From NCBI GenBank assembly GCA_947467435.1, contig CANIIA010000010.1, positions 1-49,357 on the forward strand: a stretch of DNA of 49,357 nucleotides, in the 5' to 3' direction. Positions 36,216 to 47,168 of this stretch are shown piece by piece. Numbering within the stretch: the stretch's first letter is position 1; every line of letters begins with the position of its first letter. This stretch comes from Betaproteobacteria bacterium (GTDB taxonomy: Bacteria > Pseudomonadota > Gammaproteobacteria > Burkholderiales > SG8-39). Below the pieces are notes generated by a model. It had not been told where the DNA came from, did no database searches, and saw only the letters and a program-made list of their open reading frames with translations. A program made the position numbers and the translations under genes.

Positions 36216-37643
36216 TTAAACTTTGAGTTGCAGCGATTTGTACTCTAAGAATTCTTCGAGTCCGTACACGCCAGCTTCACGACCACGGCCAGATTGTTTA
36301 AAGCCGCCAAATGGTGCGTGCATATTGAATGGGCCACCGTTGATATCGATTTGTCCGGCACGTAGACGTCGACCCACACGTTGTGCACGTGCTGCGTCGG
36401 CAGACCAGACGCCGGCGGCCAACCCATAAATCGTATCGTTGGCAATGCGCACCGCATCGGCTTCATCTTTGTAAGTGATGATGGCCAACACGGGACCAAA
36501 AATTTCCTCTTGCGCAATCGTCGACGATGGCTTGACCTTGCCGTAGATGGTGGGCTTCACAAAATAGCCGCCAGCATCGACACCGTCGGGACGACCAGCG
36601 CCACCGGTGATGCATTCGGCGCCTTCTTGTTCGGCTTTCGCCATATAACTTTTCACTCGTTCCAGTTGTGCAGCGCTGGTGAGCGGGCCCAAGCGCGTGG
36701 TCTCTAACATCGGATCACCGGGCACAAACGCTTTGGCTGCTTCTGCAGCGAGTGTTTTAGCTTCTTCGTAACGTGCTTCAGGGACCAACATGCGTGTTAA
36801 GGCCACACAGGTTTGACCAGAGTTGAGATAACAGTTGTTGAGTGTGCCTTTGACCGCCACGGCAAAATCTGCATCATCCAAAATGATGGAGGCGCTCTTG
36901 CCGCCGAGTTCGAGGGTCACGCGTTTAACGGTTTGCGCAGCAAGTTCAGAAATGCGCTTACCTGCGCGGGTTGATCCCGTAAACGAAATCGCATCTACAT
37001 CGGGGTGACGCACTAACGCTTCACCGACGACCGGACCCGTACCGGTCACTAAATTAAATACCCCAGCAGGCAGGCCTGCTGCATGAATCACTTCCGCCAA
37101 CAAGAATGCATTAAACGGTGAGACTTCGGAGGGCTTCACCACCACGGTACAACCCGCAGCCAATGCGGGTGCAACCTTTAAAGCAATCTGATGAAGCGGA
37201 TAGTTCCATGGCGTGATGGCACCGACCACACCCACGGGATCGCGCATCACAATCGAGTTGCCGAGCGTTTCTTCAAATACAAATTCCTGTGCAATCTTGG
37301 CGTAGTTGGCAAAGGTCGCGATCGGCAAACTGGCTTGAATACGCGAAGCCATTTTGATTGGCGTACCGACTTCTTGCACGATGCATTTGGCGAGTTCGTC
37401 GCTGCGCGCTTTTAAACCCGCAGAAATTTTATTGAGAAAGTCTGCACGTGTGGCTACAGGGGTTTGCGACCAGGCATCAAAGGCGGCGCGTGCAGCAGCC
37501 ACGGCTGCGTTCATGTCAGCTTCAGCCGCTGCAGGAATACGACCCATCACGGCGCCGGTCCCGGCGTTAAACACATCGATGGTGGTCGAGACACTGGGGG
37601 CGACCCAGGCGCCGTTGATATAGAGCTTGTCTTTTACTTGCAT
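36216..37643 (-). CDS. Aldehyde dehydrogenase family protein
   Basis: [109 protein letters not shown]. Confidence 0.96.
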   Translation of the reverse strand: MQVKDKLYINGAWVAPSVSTTIDVFNAGTGAVMGRIPAAAEADMNAAVAAARAAFDAWSQTPVATRADFLNKISAGLKARSDELAKCIVQEVGTPIKMASRIQASLPIATFANYAKIAQEFVFEETLGNSIVMRDPVGVVGAITPWNYPLHQIALKVAPALAAGCTVVVKPSEVSPFNAFLLAEVIHAAGLPAGVFNLVTGTGPVVGEALVRHPDVDAISFTGSTRAGKRISELAAQTVKRVTLELGGKSASIILDDADFAVAVKGTLNNCYLNSGQTCVALTRMLVPEARYEEAKTLAAEAAKAFVPGDPMLETTRLGPLTSAAQLERVKSYMAKAEQEGAECITGGAGRPDGVDAGGYFVKPTIYGKVKPSSTIAQEEIFGPVLAIITYKDEADAVRIANDTIYGLAAGVWSADAARAQRVGRRLRAGQIDINGGPFNMHAPFGGFKQSGRGREAGVYGLEEFLEYKSLQLKV

Positions 37644-37826
37644 GATCAGATCCTGTTGGAAAGGGGCCTTATCGAGACGCGTTCAGAAGTTGGCGGTGCG
37701 CCTCAACGGTGGACTGCACTCTACTTGAGCCTGGGTAGCCTGTGCAATCAAGTCAGCGAACCGAGGCGCGATTGGGCGAACAATCGCTATACTCGACAGA
37801 GATTCGATCAAACAAGTGAGGCCAGC

Positions 37827-38933
37827 ATGTCTCGTCAAGCTAAAGCGGTTGTATGTCGCGAGTTAAACGCTCCAGTCACGGTTGAAACGGTACGGATCGA
37901 TTCGCCGGGCCCTGGCGAAGTGATGCTCAAGTTGGCCGCGTGTGGTGTGTGTCACTCCGATCTGTCTGCAACCAACGGCACAATTGCCTTACCCCCACCG
38001 ATCGTGCTCGGTCACGAAGCTGCAGGTGAGGTCATCGAAGTGGGCGAGGGCGTGCGCACCCTTGCAGTGGGCGATCATGTGGTGTCTTCGTTTATTTATA
38101 TGTGCGGGCAGTGTCGTTTTTGCGCCGGTGGTCGACCCGTATTGTGTGTGGAGCAAGGCAAAGCGCTGCTGACGCCACCAGCGGGTCAACCGCGTGTACA
38201 CGACGCTGCGGGTCGGCCGTTGAATATTTTTTCTGGCTGCGGTGTGATGGCCGAATACGCGACGCTGTCGGTCGATAACCTCGTCAAGATCGATGCAAGC
38301 ATTCCGTTAGATCGCGCCGCGCTGGTGGGCTGCGCTGTCACCACCGGTGTGGGCGCTGTGTTTAATACAGCTCGCGTGAATCCTGGGAGTAGCGTGTTGG
38401 TATTAGGTTGTGGTGGGGTGGGATTGAATGTGGTGCAAGGTGCAGTCATTGCTGGGGCTGAAAAAATTATTGCCCTAGATACTTCCGCAGAAAAACTCGC
38501 GATGGCGCGTCAGTTTGGCGCAACGCATACGGTGTTGACAGTGCCGGGTGAAGATCCAGTGAAGGCAATCAAAAAACTCACCGCTGGCGGTCCTGATTAC
38601 GCTTTTGAATGCGTGGGTCATCCGGCGCTCGCCGAGGTGGCCTACCGCGTGATTGCACGCGGCGGCAAAGCGGTGGTGGTGGGGGTGGCGCGCGCGAGCG
38701 ACGCGATGCAACTTAAGCCGATGTCGCTGGTGTTTGAAGAAAAATCGCTGCAAGGCAGTTACTTTGGTTCGTGCGTGCCGCGGATTGATTTTCCGAAGAT
38801 GCTGGCGCTGTATATGGCCGGCAAACTCAAACTCGATGAGTTGATTACGCGTCGTTACAAAATTGATGAAGCGCCGCAAGCATTTGCCGACATGCAAGCC
38901 GGCCGCAATGCCCGCGGTGTGATTGTGTTTTAA
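37827..38933 (+). CDS. Zn-dependent (MDR) alcohol dehydrogenase
   Basis: LAACGVCHSDLSATNG, GHEAAGEVIEVGEGV, structural Zn motif CGQCRFCAGGRPVLC, VLGCGGVGLNVVQGAVIAGAEKIIALD. Start at MSRQAKAVV (37827). Confidence 0.94.
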   Translation: MSRQAKAVVCRELNAPVTVETVRIDSPGPGEVMLKLAACGVCHSDLSATNGTIALPPPIVLGHEAAGEVIEVGEGVRTLAVGDHVVSSFIYMCGQCRFCAGGRPVLCVEQGKALLTPPAGQPRVHDAAGRPLNIFSGCGVMAEYATLSVDNLVKIDASIPLDRAALVGCAVTTGVGAVFNTARVNPGSSVLVLGCGGVGLNVVQGAVIAGAEKIIALDTSAEKLAMARQFGATHTVLTVPGEDPVKAIKKLTAGGPDYAFECVGHPALAEVAYRVIARGGKAVVVGVARASDAMQLKPMSLVFEEKSLQGSYFGSCVPRIDFPKMLALYMAGKLKLDELITRRYKIDEAPQAFADMQAGRNARGVIVF

Positions 38934-38934
38934 C

Positions 38935-39915
38935 TCACTCTGCTTGAATACCGGCGCGTTTCACAATCGCGCCGTAACGTTCTTGTTCACGACGCAGCAT
39001 GGCGGTGAATTCCTCGGGCGTGTTGGCTACCGCGTCCATACCTAAGCTGATGTAACGCTCTTTGAGATCGGGCGCGTTCATGGCTTTGCGTACTTCGGCA
39101 GCGATGCGTGTGGTGATCTCGCGTGATGTACCTGCTGGTGCGACAAAACCAATCCACGCACCAATATCAAATCCAGTGAGACCAGATTCGGCAGCCGTAG
39201 GAATTTCTGGCATGGCCGATGAGCGGCGCGCAAACGAAACGCCATAGGCTTTGAGACGGCCTGAGCGTACATGACCGATCACCGACGCCACGGTTTCAAA
39301 GGTGTAGCCCACTTGCCCGTTCATGATGTCAGTGAGTGCCGGGGCGCTGCCTTTATACGGAATGTGGCGAGCTTTTAAATCTGCGCTGCTATTAAAGTAT
39401 TCGGTAATGAGGTGTGCCGTGGCACCGGTACCCGAAGACGAAAACGTGTATTTATCTGGGTTGGCTTTCACCAGAGCGATAAATTCTTTGAGATTGGCCG
39501 CAGGAAAATTCGGGTGGGTCACCAACGCAAACGGTGCGGCCGAAATTAAGCTGATTGGCGCAAAATCTTTTAATGGCTCATACGGTAATTTTTGCAGGTT
39601 CGGTGCGATCGAATAGGGGCCGCTCGATGCAGCCAAGATGGTGTATCCGTCGGGTGCTGATTTAGCCACTTGATCGGTGCCAATCTGACCACCTGCACCG
39701 GGTTTGTTTTCGATGACAAACGGTTGACCAAGTGCTTGCGAGAGTTTGTCGGCCACGAGACGCGCCGATAGATCTGTGGCTTGCCCCGGGGGCCAAGGGA
39801 CGATCACTTTGACGGTGCGATTTGGATACGTACTTTGCGCACAGGCAATGCTCGCAACCAACATCGCCAACGCGACGCCCACGAACTGCAAACGAAGTAA
39901 ACGCTGAGGTTTCAT
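38935..39915 (-). CDS. TctC/Bug family solute-binding protein
   Basis: YPNRTVKVIVPWPPGQATDLSARLVADKLSQALGQPFVIENKPGAGGQIGTDQVAKSAPDGYTILAASSGP. Confidence 0.95.
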   Translation of the reverse strand: MKPQRLLRLQFVGVALAMLVASIACAQSTYPNRTVKVIVPWPPGQATDLSARLVADKLSQALGQPFVIENKPGAGGQIGTDQVAKSAPDGYTILAASSGPYSIAPNLQKLPYEPLKDFAPISLISAAPFALVTHPNFPAANLKEFIALVKANPDKYTFSSSGTGATAHLITEYFNSSADLKARHIPYKGSAPALTDIMNGQVGYTFETVASVIGHVRSGRLKAYGVSFARRSSAMPEIPTAAESGLTGFDIGAWIGFVAPAGTSREITTRIAAEVRKAMNAPDLKERYISLGMDAVANTPEEFTAMLRREQERYGAIVKRAGIQAE

Positions 39916-39932
39916 GTGCGATCCTAAAAAAA

Positions 39933-41111
39933 TTAAACGACTTCAAAGAGTCCGGCTGCACCCATACCTGAACCAATACACATGGTGACCACCACATATT
40001 TCACGCCGCGGCGTTTCCCTTCGATGAGCGCATGTCCAACTAAACGCGAACCGCTCATTCCGTAAGGGTGTCCCACGGCAATTGCACCACCATCTACGTT
40101 TAAACGCTCTGCGGGAATGCCCAAGGTGTCGCGACAATACAGCACTTGCACGGCAAACGCTTCGTTCAGTTCCCACAAGCCCACATCTTGGATGTTGACG
40201 CCGGTGCGCTTGAGGAGTTTGGGTACGGCATACACCGGACCAATGCCCATTTCAGCTGGCTCACAACCGGCCACAGCAAACCCGCGAAACACCCCCAAGG
40301 GTTGCAGCCCTTTTTGCGTGGCCAATCGATCGCTCATTAAGACTTGTGCCGCCGCACCATCAGAAAATTGACTGGCGTTACCGGCAGCAATCACACCGCC
40401 TTCGATGGCGGGTTTGATTTGCGATACGCCCTCATACGTGGTGTCAGCGCGGATACCTTCATCTTCGCTGCACAACACGTCTTTGATGGTTTCGGTACCA
40501 GTGGCTTTGTCGATGACTTGCATGCGCGCAGCCATTGGTACGATTTCATCTTTAAAGCGGCCTTCGGCGCGCGCGCGCGCCGCTTTTTGTTGACTCTCTG
40601 CACCGTAACGATCTTGTGCTTCACGCGAGATGCCGTATTTTTTTGCAACATATTCGGCGGTTTGCAACATCGGCCAATAAATTTCGGGTTTGTGTTGCTC
40701 GATCCATGCGTCTTTGAACATGTGCTTGTTCATGTGATTTTGTACGCATGAAATCGATTCCACACCGCCGGCGACAAACACCTCAGCCTCGCCACTCAAG
40801 ATGCGTTGTGCCGCCATGGCCACGGTTTGTAACCCGGATGAACAAAACCGATTCACTGTGACCCCGGATACCGTGACGGGACAACCTGCACGAATGGCCG
40901 CTTGGCGTGCGATGTCCCATCCCGTCGCGCCCTCTGGATTGGCGCATCCCATCAACACGTCATCGACTTCGGCAGCCTCGATGCCGGCACGTGCAATGGC
41001 GTGTTGCACGGCGTGTCCAGCCAGGGTGGCGCCGTGAGTGAGATTGAACGCACCACGAAAACTTTTGGCCAGTGGTGTACGCGCAGTAGAAACAATCACG
41101 GCTTCGGACAT
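39933..41111 (-). CDS. Thiolase (acetyl-CoA C-acyltransferase)
   Basis: [21 protein letters not shown] (nucleophilic Cys), [31 protein letters not shown] (His), [18 protein letters not shown] (Cys). ATG at 41111 with AGGAG preferred over GTG at 41117. Confidence 0.95.
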   Translation of the reverse strand: MSEAVIVSTARTPLAKSFRGAFNLTHGATLAGHAVQHAIARAGIEAAEVDDVLMGCANPEGATGWDIARQAAIRAGCPVTVSGVTVNRFCSSGLQTVAMAAQRILSGEAEVFVAGGVESISCVQNHMNKHMFKDAWIEQHKPEIYWPMLQTAEYVAKKYGISREAQDRYGAESQQKAARARAEGRFKDEIVPMAARMQVIDKATGTETIKDVLCSEDEGIRADTTYEGVSQIKPAIEGGVIAAGNASQFSDGAAAQVLMSDRLATQKGLQPLGVFRGFAVAGCEPAEMGIGPVYAVPKLLKRTGVNIQDVGLWELNEAFAVQVLYCRDTLGIPAERLNVDGGAIAVGHPYGMSGSRLVGHALIEGKRRGVKYVVVTMCIGSGMGAAGLFEVV

Positions 41112-41146
41112 GGTCACGCTCCTATGGATGAGGCTGAATCAGCGAT

Positions 41147-43255
41147 TTATTTTTTGGCATCAAAATCGGCAAAGGTTTTTCCTTCAGCCGCAAGTTTTTC
41201 AAGCAACGGCGAGAGCTTCCACACGCCACCTTGATAACCTTTCTGAAAGCCTTTGATTGCGGCAACCACTTTATCCAAACCAATGGTGTTGGCATAAAAC
41301 ATTGGGCCACCGCGATAGGCTGGAAAACCGTAGCCAGTGAGATACACCATGTCGATATCCGAAGCGCGTAAAGCAATGCCTTCTTCCAAAATGGCCGCAC
41401 CCTCGTTGATCATGGCGTAGATCAAGCGCTCGATGATTTCGCTGTCATTAATGCTGCGCGGCTGTACGCCGATTTCTTTGCGATAGTTGGCAATGATTTG
41501 ATCTACCGCAGGATCGTCAATCGGCGTGCGTTGACCGGCTTCATACAAGTACCAACCCTTACCGGTTTTTTGACCAAAGCGACCGAGTTCGGCAATGCGA
41601 TCGCCGATTTTGGAATACACAAAATTGGGACGCTCGATATAACGGCGTTTACGAATTTCCCAACCGATATCCAGACCAGCCATATCGCCCATGGTGAGCG
41701 GTCCCATCGCCATACCCCATTGATAAATCGCCGTGTCTACTTGGCGTGGGCTGCAGCCTTCATCGATTAAGAAGTACGCTTGTTGGCCGTATTTTTCGAG
41801 AATGCGATTGCCAATAAAGCCATCGCAAACGCCAGACACCACCGGTACTTTCTTGATTTTTTTACCGAGCGCTAACGTACTGGCCAGCACATCTTTGCCG
41901 GTGGCTTTGCCGCGCACGATTTCAAGTAAACGCATCACATTGGCGGGTGAAAAGAAGTGCGTGCCAATCACATCTTGAGGGCGTTTGGTAGAGGCAGCAA
42001 TGGCATCGACATCCAATGTCGAAGTGTTGGTGGCGAGAATCGCCCCCGGCTTCATGATCGCATCGAGCTTTTTAAAGAGTTCGACTTTCACGTCCATTCG
42101 CTCAAATACCGCTTCAATCACAATGTCAGCGTCTTTGATCGCAGGCATGTCTAACGTGGGCGTAATGAGCGCCATGCGTTGATCCATGTCCGCTTGTTTG
42201 AGGCGACCTTTGGACACGGTGTTGGCGTAATTCTTTTTGATGGTGGCTAAGCCACGATCCAAAGCCGCTTGCTCGGTCTCAACCAACATCACTGGTATGC
42301 CGACATTCACCATGCTCATGGTGATGCCACCGCCCATGGTGCCAGCACCGATCACTGCGGCACGTTCGATTTTGCGCGTTGGCGTATCTTCAGGTACGTC
42401 TGGAATTTTGCTGGTCTGTCGCTCAGCAAAGAACATGTGACGTAGGGCTTTGGATTCAGTGCCGTCGACCAAAATTTGGAAGCGACGACGTTCTTCTTTA
42501 CGTCCTTCATCAAACGGCAAATTCACAGCCGCTTCCACGCAACCTAAAATTTGCAACGGTGCTGGAAACCCGCGCGAGGTTTTTTCAATCTCGGCACGGG
42601 CCTTGTCGAAAAACGCTTTGGCATCGCCATCGACATGCACCTTCATATCGCGAATGCGACGCACACCTTTGCCCTCAGCGACAATTTTTTTGGCAAATGC
42701 AATCGCGCTCTCAAGTAGATCGCCTTCGGCGACGGCATCGATCAAGCCGACCGCTTTACCTTGTTCTGCAGTGACGGTATTGCCGGAGGTCATCATCTTT
42801 AAGCCTTCGGCTGCACCGACCACACGCGGTAAGCGCTGTGTGCCACCCGAACCCGGCAAAATGCCTAACTTCACTTCAGGTAAACCCAATTGTGTTTTGC
42901 TGGCTGCCACACGGTAATGACATCCCAGCGCTAATTCCAAACCACCACCTAACGCAAAGCCGGCGATGGCAGCCACCATGGGTTTGTTGAGTCGATCTTG
43001 TGCCTCGTTAATTTCGGGCAAGGTGGGCGACATGGTTGATTTGGGTGTGTTGAATTCGCGAATATCAGCGCCACCAGAAAACGCTTTGGCCGTGCCGATG
43101 ATCACGATCGCATGCACGTTGGGATCGGCTTCGGCTTGCTGCATGCCAGCCATGATGCCGGGGCGCAGCACGCTGCCCAGACCATTGACTGGTGGGTTGT
43201 TCATAGCAATAACGGCAATACCGTCACGCACGGAGTAAGTTACGGCGTCACTCAT
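41147..43255 (-). CDS. Bifunctional enoyl-CoA hydratase / 3-hydroxyacyl-CoA dehydrogenase (FadJ/FadB-like)
   Basis: N-terminal crotonase (KAFSGGADIREF, GFALGGGLELALGCHYRVA) fused to HAD (AAVIGAGTMGGGITMSMVNVGIPVMLVE, IGTHFFSPANVMRLLEIVRG). ATG at 43255 with GGAG preferred over TTG at 43267. Confidence 0.95.
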   Translation of the reverse strand: MSDAVTYSVRDGIAVIAMNNPPVNGLGSVLRPGIMAGMQQAEADPNVHAIVIIGTAKAFSGGADIREFNTPKSTMSPTLPEINEAQDRLNKPMVAAIAGFALGGGLELALGCHYRVAASKTQLGLPEVKLGILPGSGGTQRLPRVVGAAEGLKMMTSGNTVTAEQGKAVGLIDAVAEGDLLESAIAFAKKIVAEGKGVRRIRDMKVHVDGDAKAFFDKARAEIEKTSRGFPAPLQILGCVEAAVNLPFDEGRKEERRRFQILVDGTESKALRHMFFAERQTSKIPDVPEDTPTRKIERAAVIGAGTMGGGITMSMVNVGIPVMLVETEQAALDRGLATIKKNYANTVSKGRLKQADMDQRMALITPTLDMPAIKDADIVIEAVFERMDVKVELFKKLDAIMKPGAILATNTSTLDVDAIAASTKRPQDVIGTHFFSPANVMRLLEIVRGKATGKDVLASTLALGKKIKKVPVVSGVCDGFIGNRILEKYGQQAYFLIDEGCSPRQVDTAIYQWGMAMGPLTMGDMAGLDIGWEIRKRRYIERPNFVYSKIGDRIAELGRFGQKTGKGWYLYEAGQRTPIDDPAVDQIIANYRKEIGVQPRSINDSEIIERLIYAMINEGAAILEEGIALRASDIDMVYLTGYGFPAYRGGPMFYANTIGLDKVVAAIKGFQKGYQGGVWKLSPLLEKLAAEGKTFADFDAKK

Positions 43256-43365
43256 GGAAATCTCCAAAAAACAAATCTGCGCTGGGCGAAATCAGCGCGT
43301 TCAGATCAACAGCAGACAGAGGGCACAACGAGGCAAATTCTACGCGAACGTACGCGCGCAACCCT

Positions 43366-44118
43366 TCATACTTCGAGCCATTCTTTGCGCATCGCGGCAT
43401 TGTTTCGCACTTGTGCGGGCGTGCCCTCAAAGACAATGCGTCCATGGCCCATCACGTACAGCCGCGCCGAGATGTCGAGGGCAATGGCGAGTTTTTGTTC
43501 CACCAAAAGTATCGATACGCCGCGCGCGCGGATGGCTTCTAACAAGCGCGCAACCTGCTCGACGATTTTGGGTGCCAGTCCTTCGGTGGGCTCATCAATC
43601 ATCACCAGCGTGGGGTTGCCCATCAAGGTACGACATAAGGTGAGCATTTGTTGCTCACCACCAGAGAGCACCCCGGCTAATGTCTCGGCGCGTTCACGTA
43701 ATCGCGGAAAGAGATCAAACATTTCTTCGGTTTGCCATGGGGCATGTAAAGCTGCGTGCTGGTGTGGCGTAGCGGCTGATTTTTCACCAAGCAATAAATT
43801 TTGCCGTACCGTGAGCGATGCAAAAATATCGCGATTTTCAGGTACATAACCAAGCCCCTGATGCGCGATTTCAAAAATTTTTCGCCCGAGCATTTCTTGG
43901 CCTTGAAACTGTACTGAGCCTTGCGCATCGACCATACCCATGATGGCTTTGAGTGTGGTGGAGCGTCCCACACCATTGCGTCCGATCAGACTGACGATTT
44001 CTCCTGCGCCGACTTGTAAGGTGATGCCATGCAGAATATGGCTCTTGCCGTACCACGCATGTAGGTCCTGTACGGCTAAGCGTGGCGTCGCTGATGTGGG
44101 GGGCTGAGCGTGCATCAC
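43366..44118 (-). CDS. livF: Branched-chain amino-acid-type ABC transporter ATP-binding protein
   Basis: VSLIGRNGVGRSTTLKAIMGM (Walker A variant), GLGYVPENRDIFASLTVRQNL, LSGGEQQMLTLCRTLMGNPTLVMIDEPTEGLAP. Confidence 0.93.
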   Translation of the reverse strand: MMHAQPPTSATPRLAVQDLHAWYGKSHILHGITLQVGAGEIVSLIGRNGVGRSTTLKAIMGMVDAQGSVQFQGQEMLGRKIFEIAHQGLGYVPENRDIFASLTVRQNLLLGEKSAATPHQHAALHAPWQTEEMFDLFPRLRERAETLAGVLSGGEQQMLTLCRTLMGNPTLVMIDEPTEGLAPKIVEQVARLLEAIRARGVSILLVEQKLAIALDISARLYVMGHGRIVFEGTPAQVRNNAAMRKEWLEV

Positions 44119-44888
44119 GTGGCCTCGGTCTGCGGATGCAAGCTACCCAGGTAGGCCTCTTGCACGGCGGCGTTCGCGCGAATCTCTGCGGGGGTGCCCG
44201 ACGCAATGCACTCGCCATAGACCAACACCGAAATACGATCGGCCAATCCAAACACCACACTCATGTCATGTTCGACCATCAAGAGTGTGCGGCCCTGCGT
44301 CACGCGTTGAATCAGCGCCATGGCTTGCGCGGCTTCGGTGCGACTCATGCCGGCGGTGGGCTCATCTAGCAAGATCACGGGCGCATCACCGGCAATGGTG
44401 ATACCAATTTCAAGCGCGCGTTGTTCTGCATAGGTGAGTACGCCGGCAGAAATATCACGACGACGCGCCAAGCCAATGTGTTCCATCACTTGTTCACTGC
44501 GTTCTCGTACATCACGTAAGGCACCTACGCGATGCCAAAAAGAATACCCATAACCGAGTGACCACAACGTGGCGCAGCGGATATTTTCAAACACACTCAT
44601 GCGATGAAAAATATTGGTGACTTGAAAACTGCGCGCAAGCCCCAAGCGATTAATTTGAAAAGGCGTGCAACCCGTGATGTCGTGGCCTCGCAAAGAAATG
44701 CGTCCACTGCTCACAGGAAAGCGTCCCGAGATCAAATTAAACAAGGTCGATTTACCTGCCCCGTTGGGACCAATGATGGCGTGGCGTTCACCGGCCGCGA
44801 TGACAAGATTGACACCATGAATAATTTGCGTCGCGCCAAATTGCTTGCGCACCTCGTGTAACGCCAATGCCGGTGTGTTGGTATTCAT
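44115..44888 (-). CDS. livG: Branched-chain amino-acid-type ABC transporter ATP-binding protein
   Basis: HAIIGPNGAGKSTLFNLISGRFPVSSGRISLRGHDITG, RLGLARSFQVTNIFHRMSVFENI, ILLDEPTAGMSRTEAAQAM. Start at MNTNTPALAL (44888). Confidence 0.93.
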   Translation of the reverse strand: MNTNTPALALHEVRKQFGATQIIHGVNLVIAAGERHAIIGPNGAGKSTLFNLISGRFPVSSGRISLRGHDITGCTPFQINRLGLARSFQVTNIFHRMSVFENIRCATLWSLGYGYSFWHRVGALRDVRERSEQVMEHIGLARRRDISAGVLTYAEQRALEIGITIAGDAPVILLDEPTAGMSRTEAAQAMALIQRVTQGRTLLMVEHDMSVVFGLADRISVLVYGECIASGTPAEIRANAAVQEAYLGSLHPQTEAT

Positions 44889-46159
44889 GTTGCTACCTGA
44901 CGAAGCGCCAACTGAATCGTATCCCAACGACGTTGTACAAACTGCATGGCATAACGCGTGGCCAGTCCCCCACACAACAGGAGTGCGCTGGTGACAAGCC
45001 AAGGGGTGGGTGTGCGCACATCAACGTTGAGACCGAACCATTGGATGTGGCGATCGCCACCGGATTCGAGCGCTGCGTGATACAACATTTCAACGCTACC
45101 CACTAACCCGATCACACACACCGCAGCCGCCAGGATGGCCAAAGAGTACGGCCACAGAAGATCCGTCAAGCGGCGAGCGCGTAACACGGGCAGTTGAATC
45201 GCCACCAACCAAGCCACACCACCGGGTGCGTATAGCACCATGAGCAGAAAAAATAACCCAAGATACAGTAACCAAGCTTTCGTAAAGCTCGATAACGCAA
45301 TCGCAAATAAGGTGAATAAAATGGCGCCAAGAATCGGCCCAAAAAATAAACCCACACCGCCAATAAATGTGGCGATCAACACGCCACCTGAGCGAATCGC
45401 CGATACATTTTCTGCCGAGACGATTTCGTAGTTAATACAAGACAAACTGCCCGCAACCCCAGCAAAAAACGCCGACAGCATCAGTTGAATGTAGCGTACG
45501 CGTTGCGTGTTGTAGCCGATAAATTCTGCGCGCTCGGGGTTATCACGCACGGCATTGGCCATGCGCCCTAACGGTGTTTGCGTCAGCGCAAACATCGCGA
45601 TCATGCAGATGAACGCCCAAGCTGCAATCAAGTAGTACACCTGAATGGCCGGACCATACGTGACGCCCAATACGGCAGAACCCACCACGCGGTTGGTGGT
45701 GATGCCGCCTTCACCACCAAAGAATCCTGGAAACATTAAGACGCAGGCAAACACCATTTCGCCGATACCCAAAGAAATCATGGCAAAGGTCGTCCCAGAT
45801 TTTTTGGTGGTGACGTAACCAAAGATCGAACCAAAGACGAGGCCAGCACAGCCGCCAATCAAGGGCAGCAAACTCACCGGAAAATGCAGCGTGCCTTTAC
45901 CAATGAAGTTGAGCGCGTGTACCGCAATGTAAGCACCTAAGCCCGAATACACCGCATGGCCAAACGACAACATGCCGCTTTGCCCAAGCAACATGTTGTA
46001 CGAGAGCGAAAAAATAATCAGGATGCCCATTTGCGAAAGTAGGGTGAGCGCAAAACTGGCATCAGAAAACAGTGGTGCAAGTACAAAGATCAATGCGGTG
46101 GTACCCCAGAGCAACCAACGTCCAAGGTTGAGCGGTCGATAGCGTAGCGTTGTGTTCAT
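44885..46159 (-). CDS. livM: Branched-chain amino-acid-type ABC transporter permease
   Basis: IIFSLSYNMLLGQSGMLSFGHAVYSGLGAYIAVHAL, TPLGRMANAVRDNPERAEFIGYNTQRVRYIQLMLSAFFAGVAGSL. Confidence 0.93.
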   Translation of the reverse strand: MNTTLRYRPLNLGRWLLWGTTALIFVLAPLFSDASFALTLLSQMGILIIFSLSYNMLLGQSGMLSFGHAVYSGLGAYIAVHALNFIGKGTLHFPVSLLPLIGGCAGLVFGSIFGYVTTKKSGTTFAMISLGIGEMVFACVLMFPGFFGGEGGITTNRVVGSAVLGVTYGPAIQVYYLIAAWAFICMIAMFALTQTPLGRMANAVRDNPERAEFIGYNTQRVRYIQLMLSAFFAGVAGSLSCINYEIVSAENVSAIRSGGVLIATFIGGVGLFFGPILGAILFTLFAIALSSFTKAWLLYLGLFFLLMVLYAPGGVAWLVAIQLPVLRARRLTDLLWPYSLAILAAAVCVIGLVGSVEMLYHAALESGGDRHIQWFGLNVDVRTPTPWLVTSALLLCGGLATRYAMQFVQRRWDTIQLALRQVAT

Positions 46160-47103
46160 TCGTCGCGCGTTCCCATCAACCCACGGGGTCGAAAAATCAA
46201 CATCAACACCATGATCAGATACGGCAGTACGGGCGCGGCTTGCGAGAGCTTAATACTCCACACCGACCACAGCGGTGTGTCGGGGCCCATCGAAAAACCG
46301 AGCGTAGTGAGCAAACCAGCCAGTGTCCAATCCAGCGAGACCGAAAACGTTTGTAGACAACCAATGAGTAGTGAGGCGAAAAACGCACCCGCTAACGAAC
46401 CCATCCCACCGACCACCACAATCACAAACACGATCGGCCCAACCGCAATCGCCATGCTGGGGTCGGTGACAAAGGCCGCACCACCAATGACCCCGGCTAA
46501 TCCTGCGAGCGCCGCACCGCCACCAAACACCAACATAAAAATACGTGGCACGTTATGACCAAGCGCTTGCACCGTATCGGGATGCGTGAGCGCGGCTTGA
46601 ATCACTAAGCCGATCCGCGTACGCGTCAGCGTGAGCCACACCGCCACGAGCATGCTGACCGAAATCAGCATCATGAAGACGCGGTACATTGGATAAGGCG
46701 AATCTGCGATTTGAAATAGCGGACCATCTAATGCCGCCGGTACGTGATACGGCAATGCGGCACGGCCCCAAATCAAATGCACTGCTTCTTCGATCAGATA
46801 GGCCAAGCCAAAGGTAAACAATAATTCGGCCACGTGGCCGTGCGCATGCACCCGTCGCAATCCAACCCGTTCGACCAACATCCCCAAGGCGCCGACGAGC
46901 AAAGGTGCAACGACCAGGCCTGCCCAGAAGCCAGTCCAGGTGCTGATCTGAAAGGCAAAGTACGCCCCGAGCATATAAAAACTCGCGTGCGCAAAGTTGA
47001 GTACGCCCATCAACGAGAACACCAGCGTCAGGCCCGATGAGAGCATGAACAGCAATAAGCCGTAGCTCACGCCGTTAAATAGCTGTACGAGGAAAAATTC
47101 CAC
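46156..47103 (-). CDS. livH: Branched-chain amino-acid-type ABC transporter permease
   Basis: FLVQLFNGVSYGLLLFMLSSGLTLVFSLMGVLNFAHASFYMLGAYFAF, FVIVVVGGMGSLAGAFFASLLIG; GTG start with upstream GGAG. Confidence 0.93.
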   Translation of the reverse strand: MEFFLVQLFNGVSYGLLLFMLSSGLTLVFSLMGVLNFAHASFYMLGAYFAFQISTWTGFWAGLVVAPLLVGALGMLVERVGLRRVHAHGHVAELLFTFGLAYLIEEAVHLIWGRAALPYHVPAALDGPLFQIADSPYPMYRVFMMLISVSMLVAVWLTLTRTRIGLVIQAALTHPDTVQALGHNVPRIFMLVFGGGAALAGLAGVIGGAAFVTDPSMAIAVGPIVFVIVVVGGMGSLAGAFFASLLIGCLQTFSVSLDWTLAGLLTTLGFSMGPDTPLWSVWSIKLSQAAPVLPYLIMVLMLIFRPRGLMGTRDE

Positions 47104-47168
47104 GGTCTCTCCAAAAAACTTGGCACCTCTAGTGGGTGCTCATCCGGCGGCGACTGACGACACGCGTT

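Noticed and set aside
37464-37826. N-terminal extension of the alcohol dehydrogenase ORF
   Set aside because: Overlaps the divergent aldehyde dehydrogenase; MSRQAKAVVCRE at 37827 is the expected MDR start.
40344-42917. Several long plus-strand ORFs (131-155 aa) opposite thiolase and FadJ-like genes
   Set aside because: Overlap strongly supported minus-strand enzymes; low-complexity Arg/Ser/His-rich translations typical of shadow ORFs.
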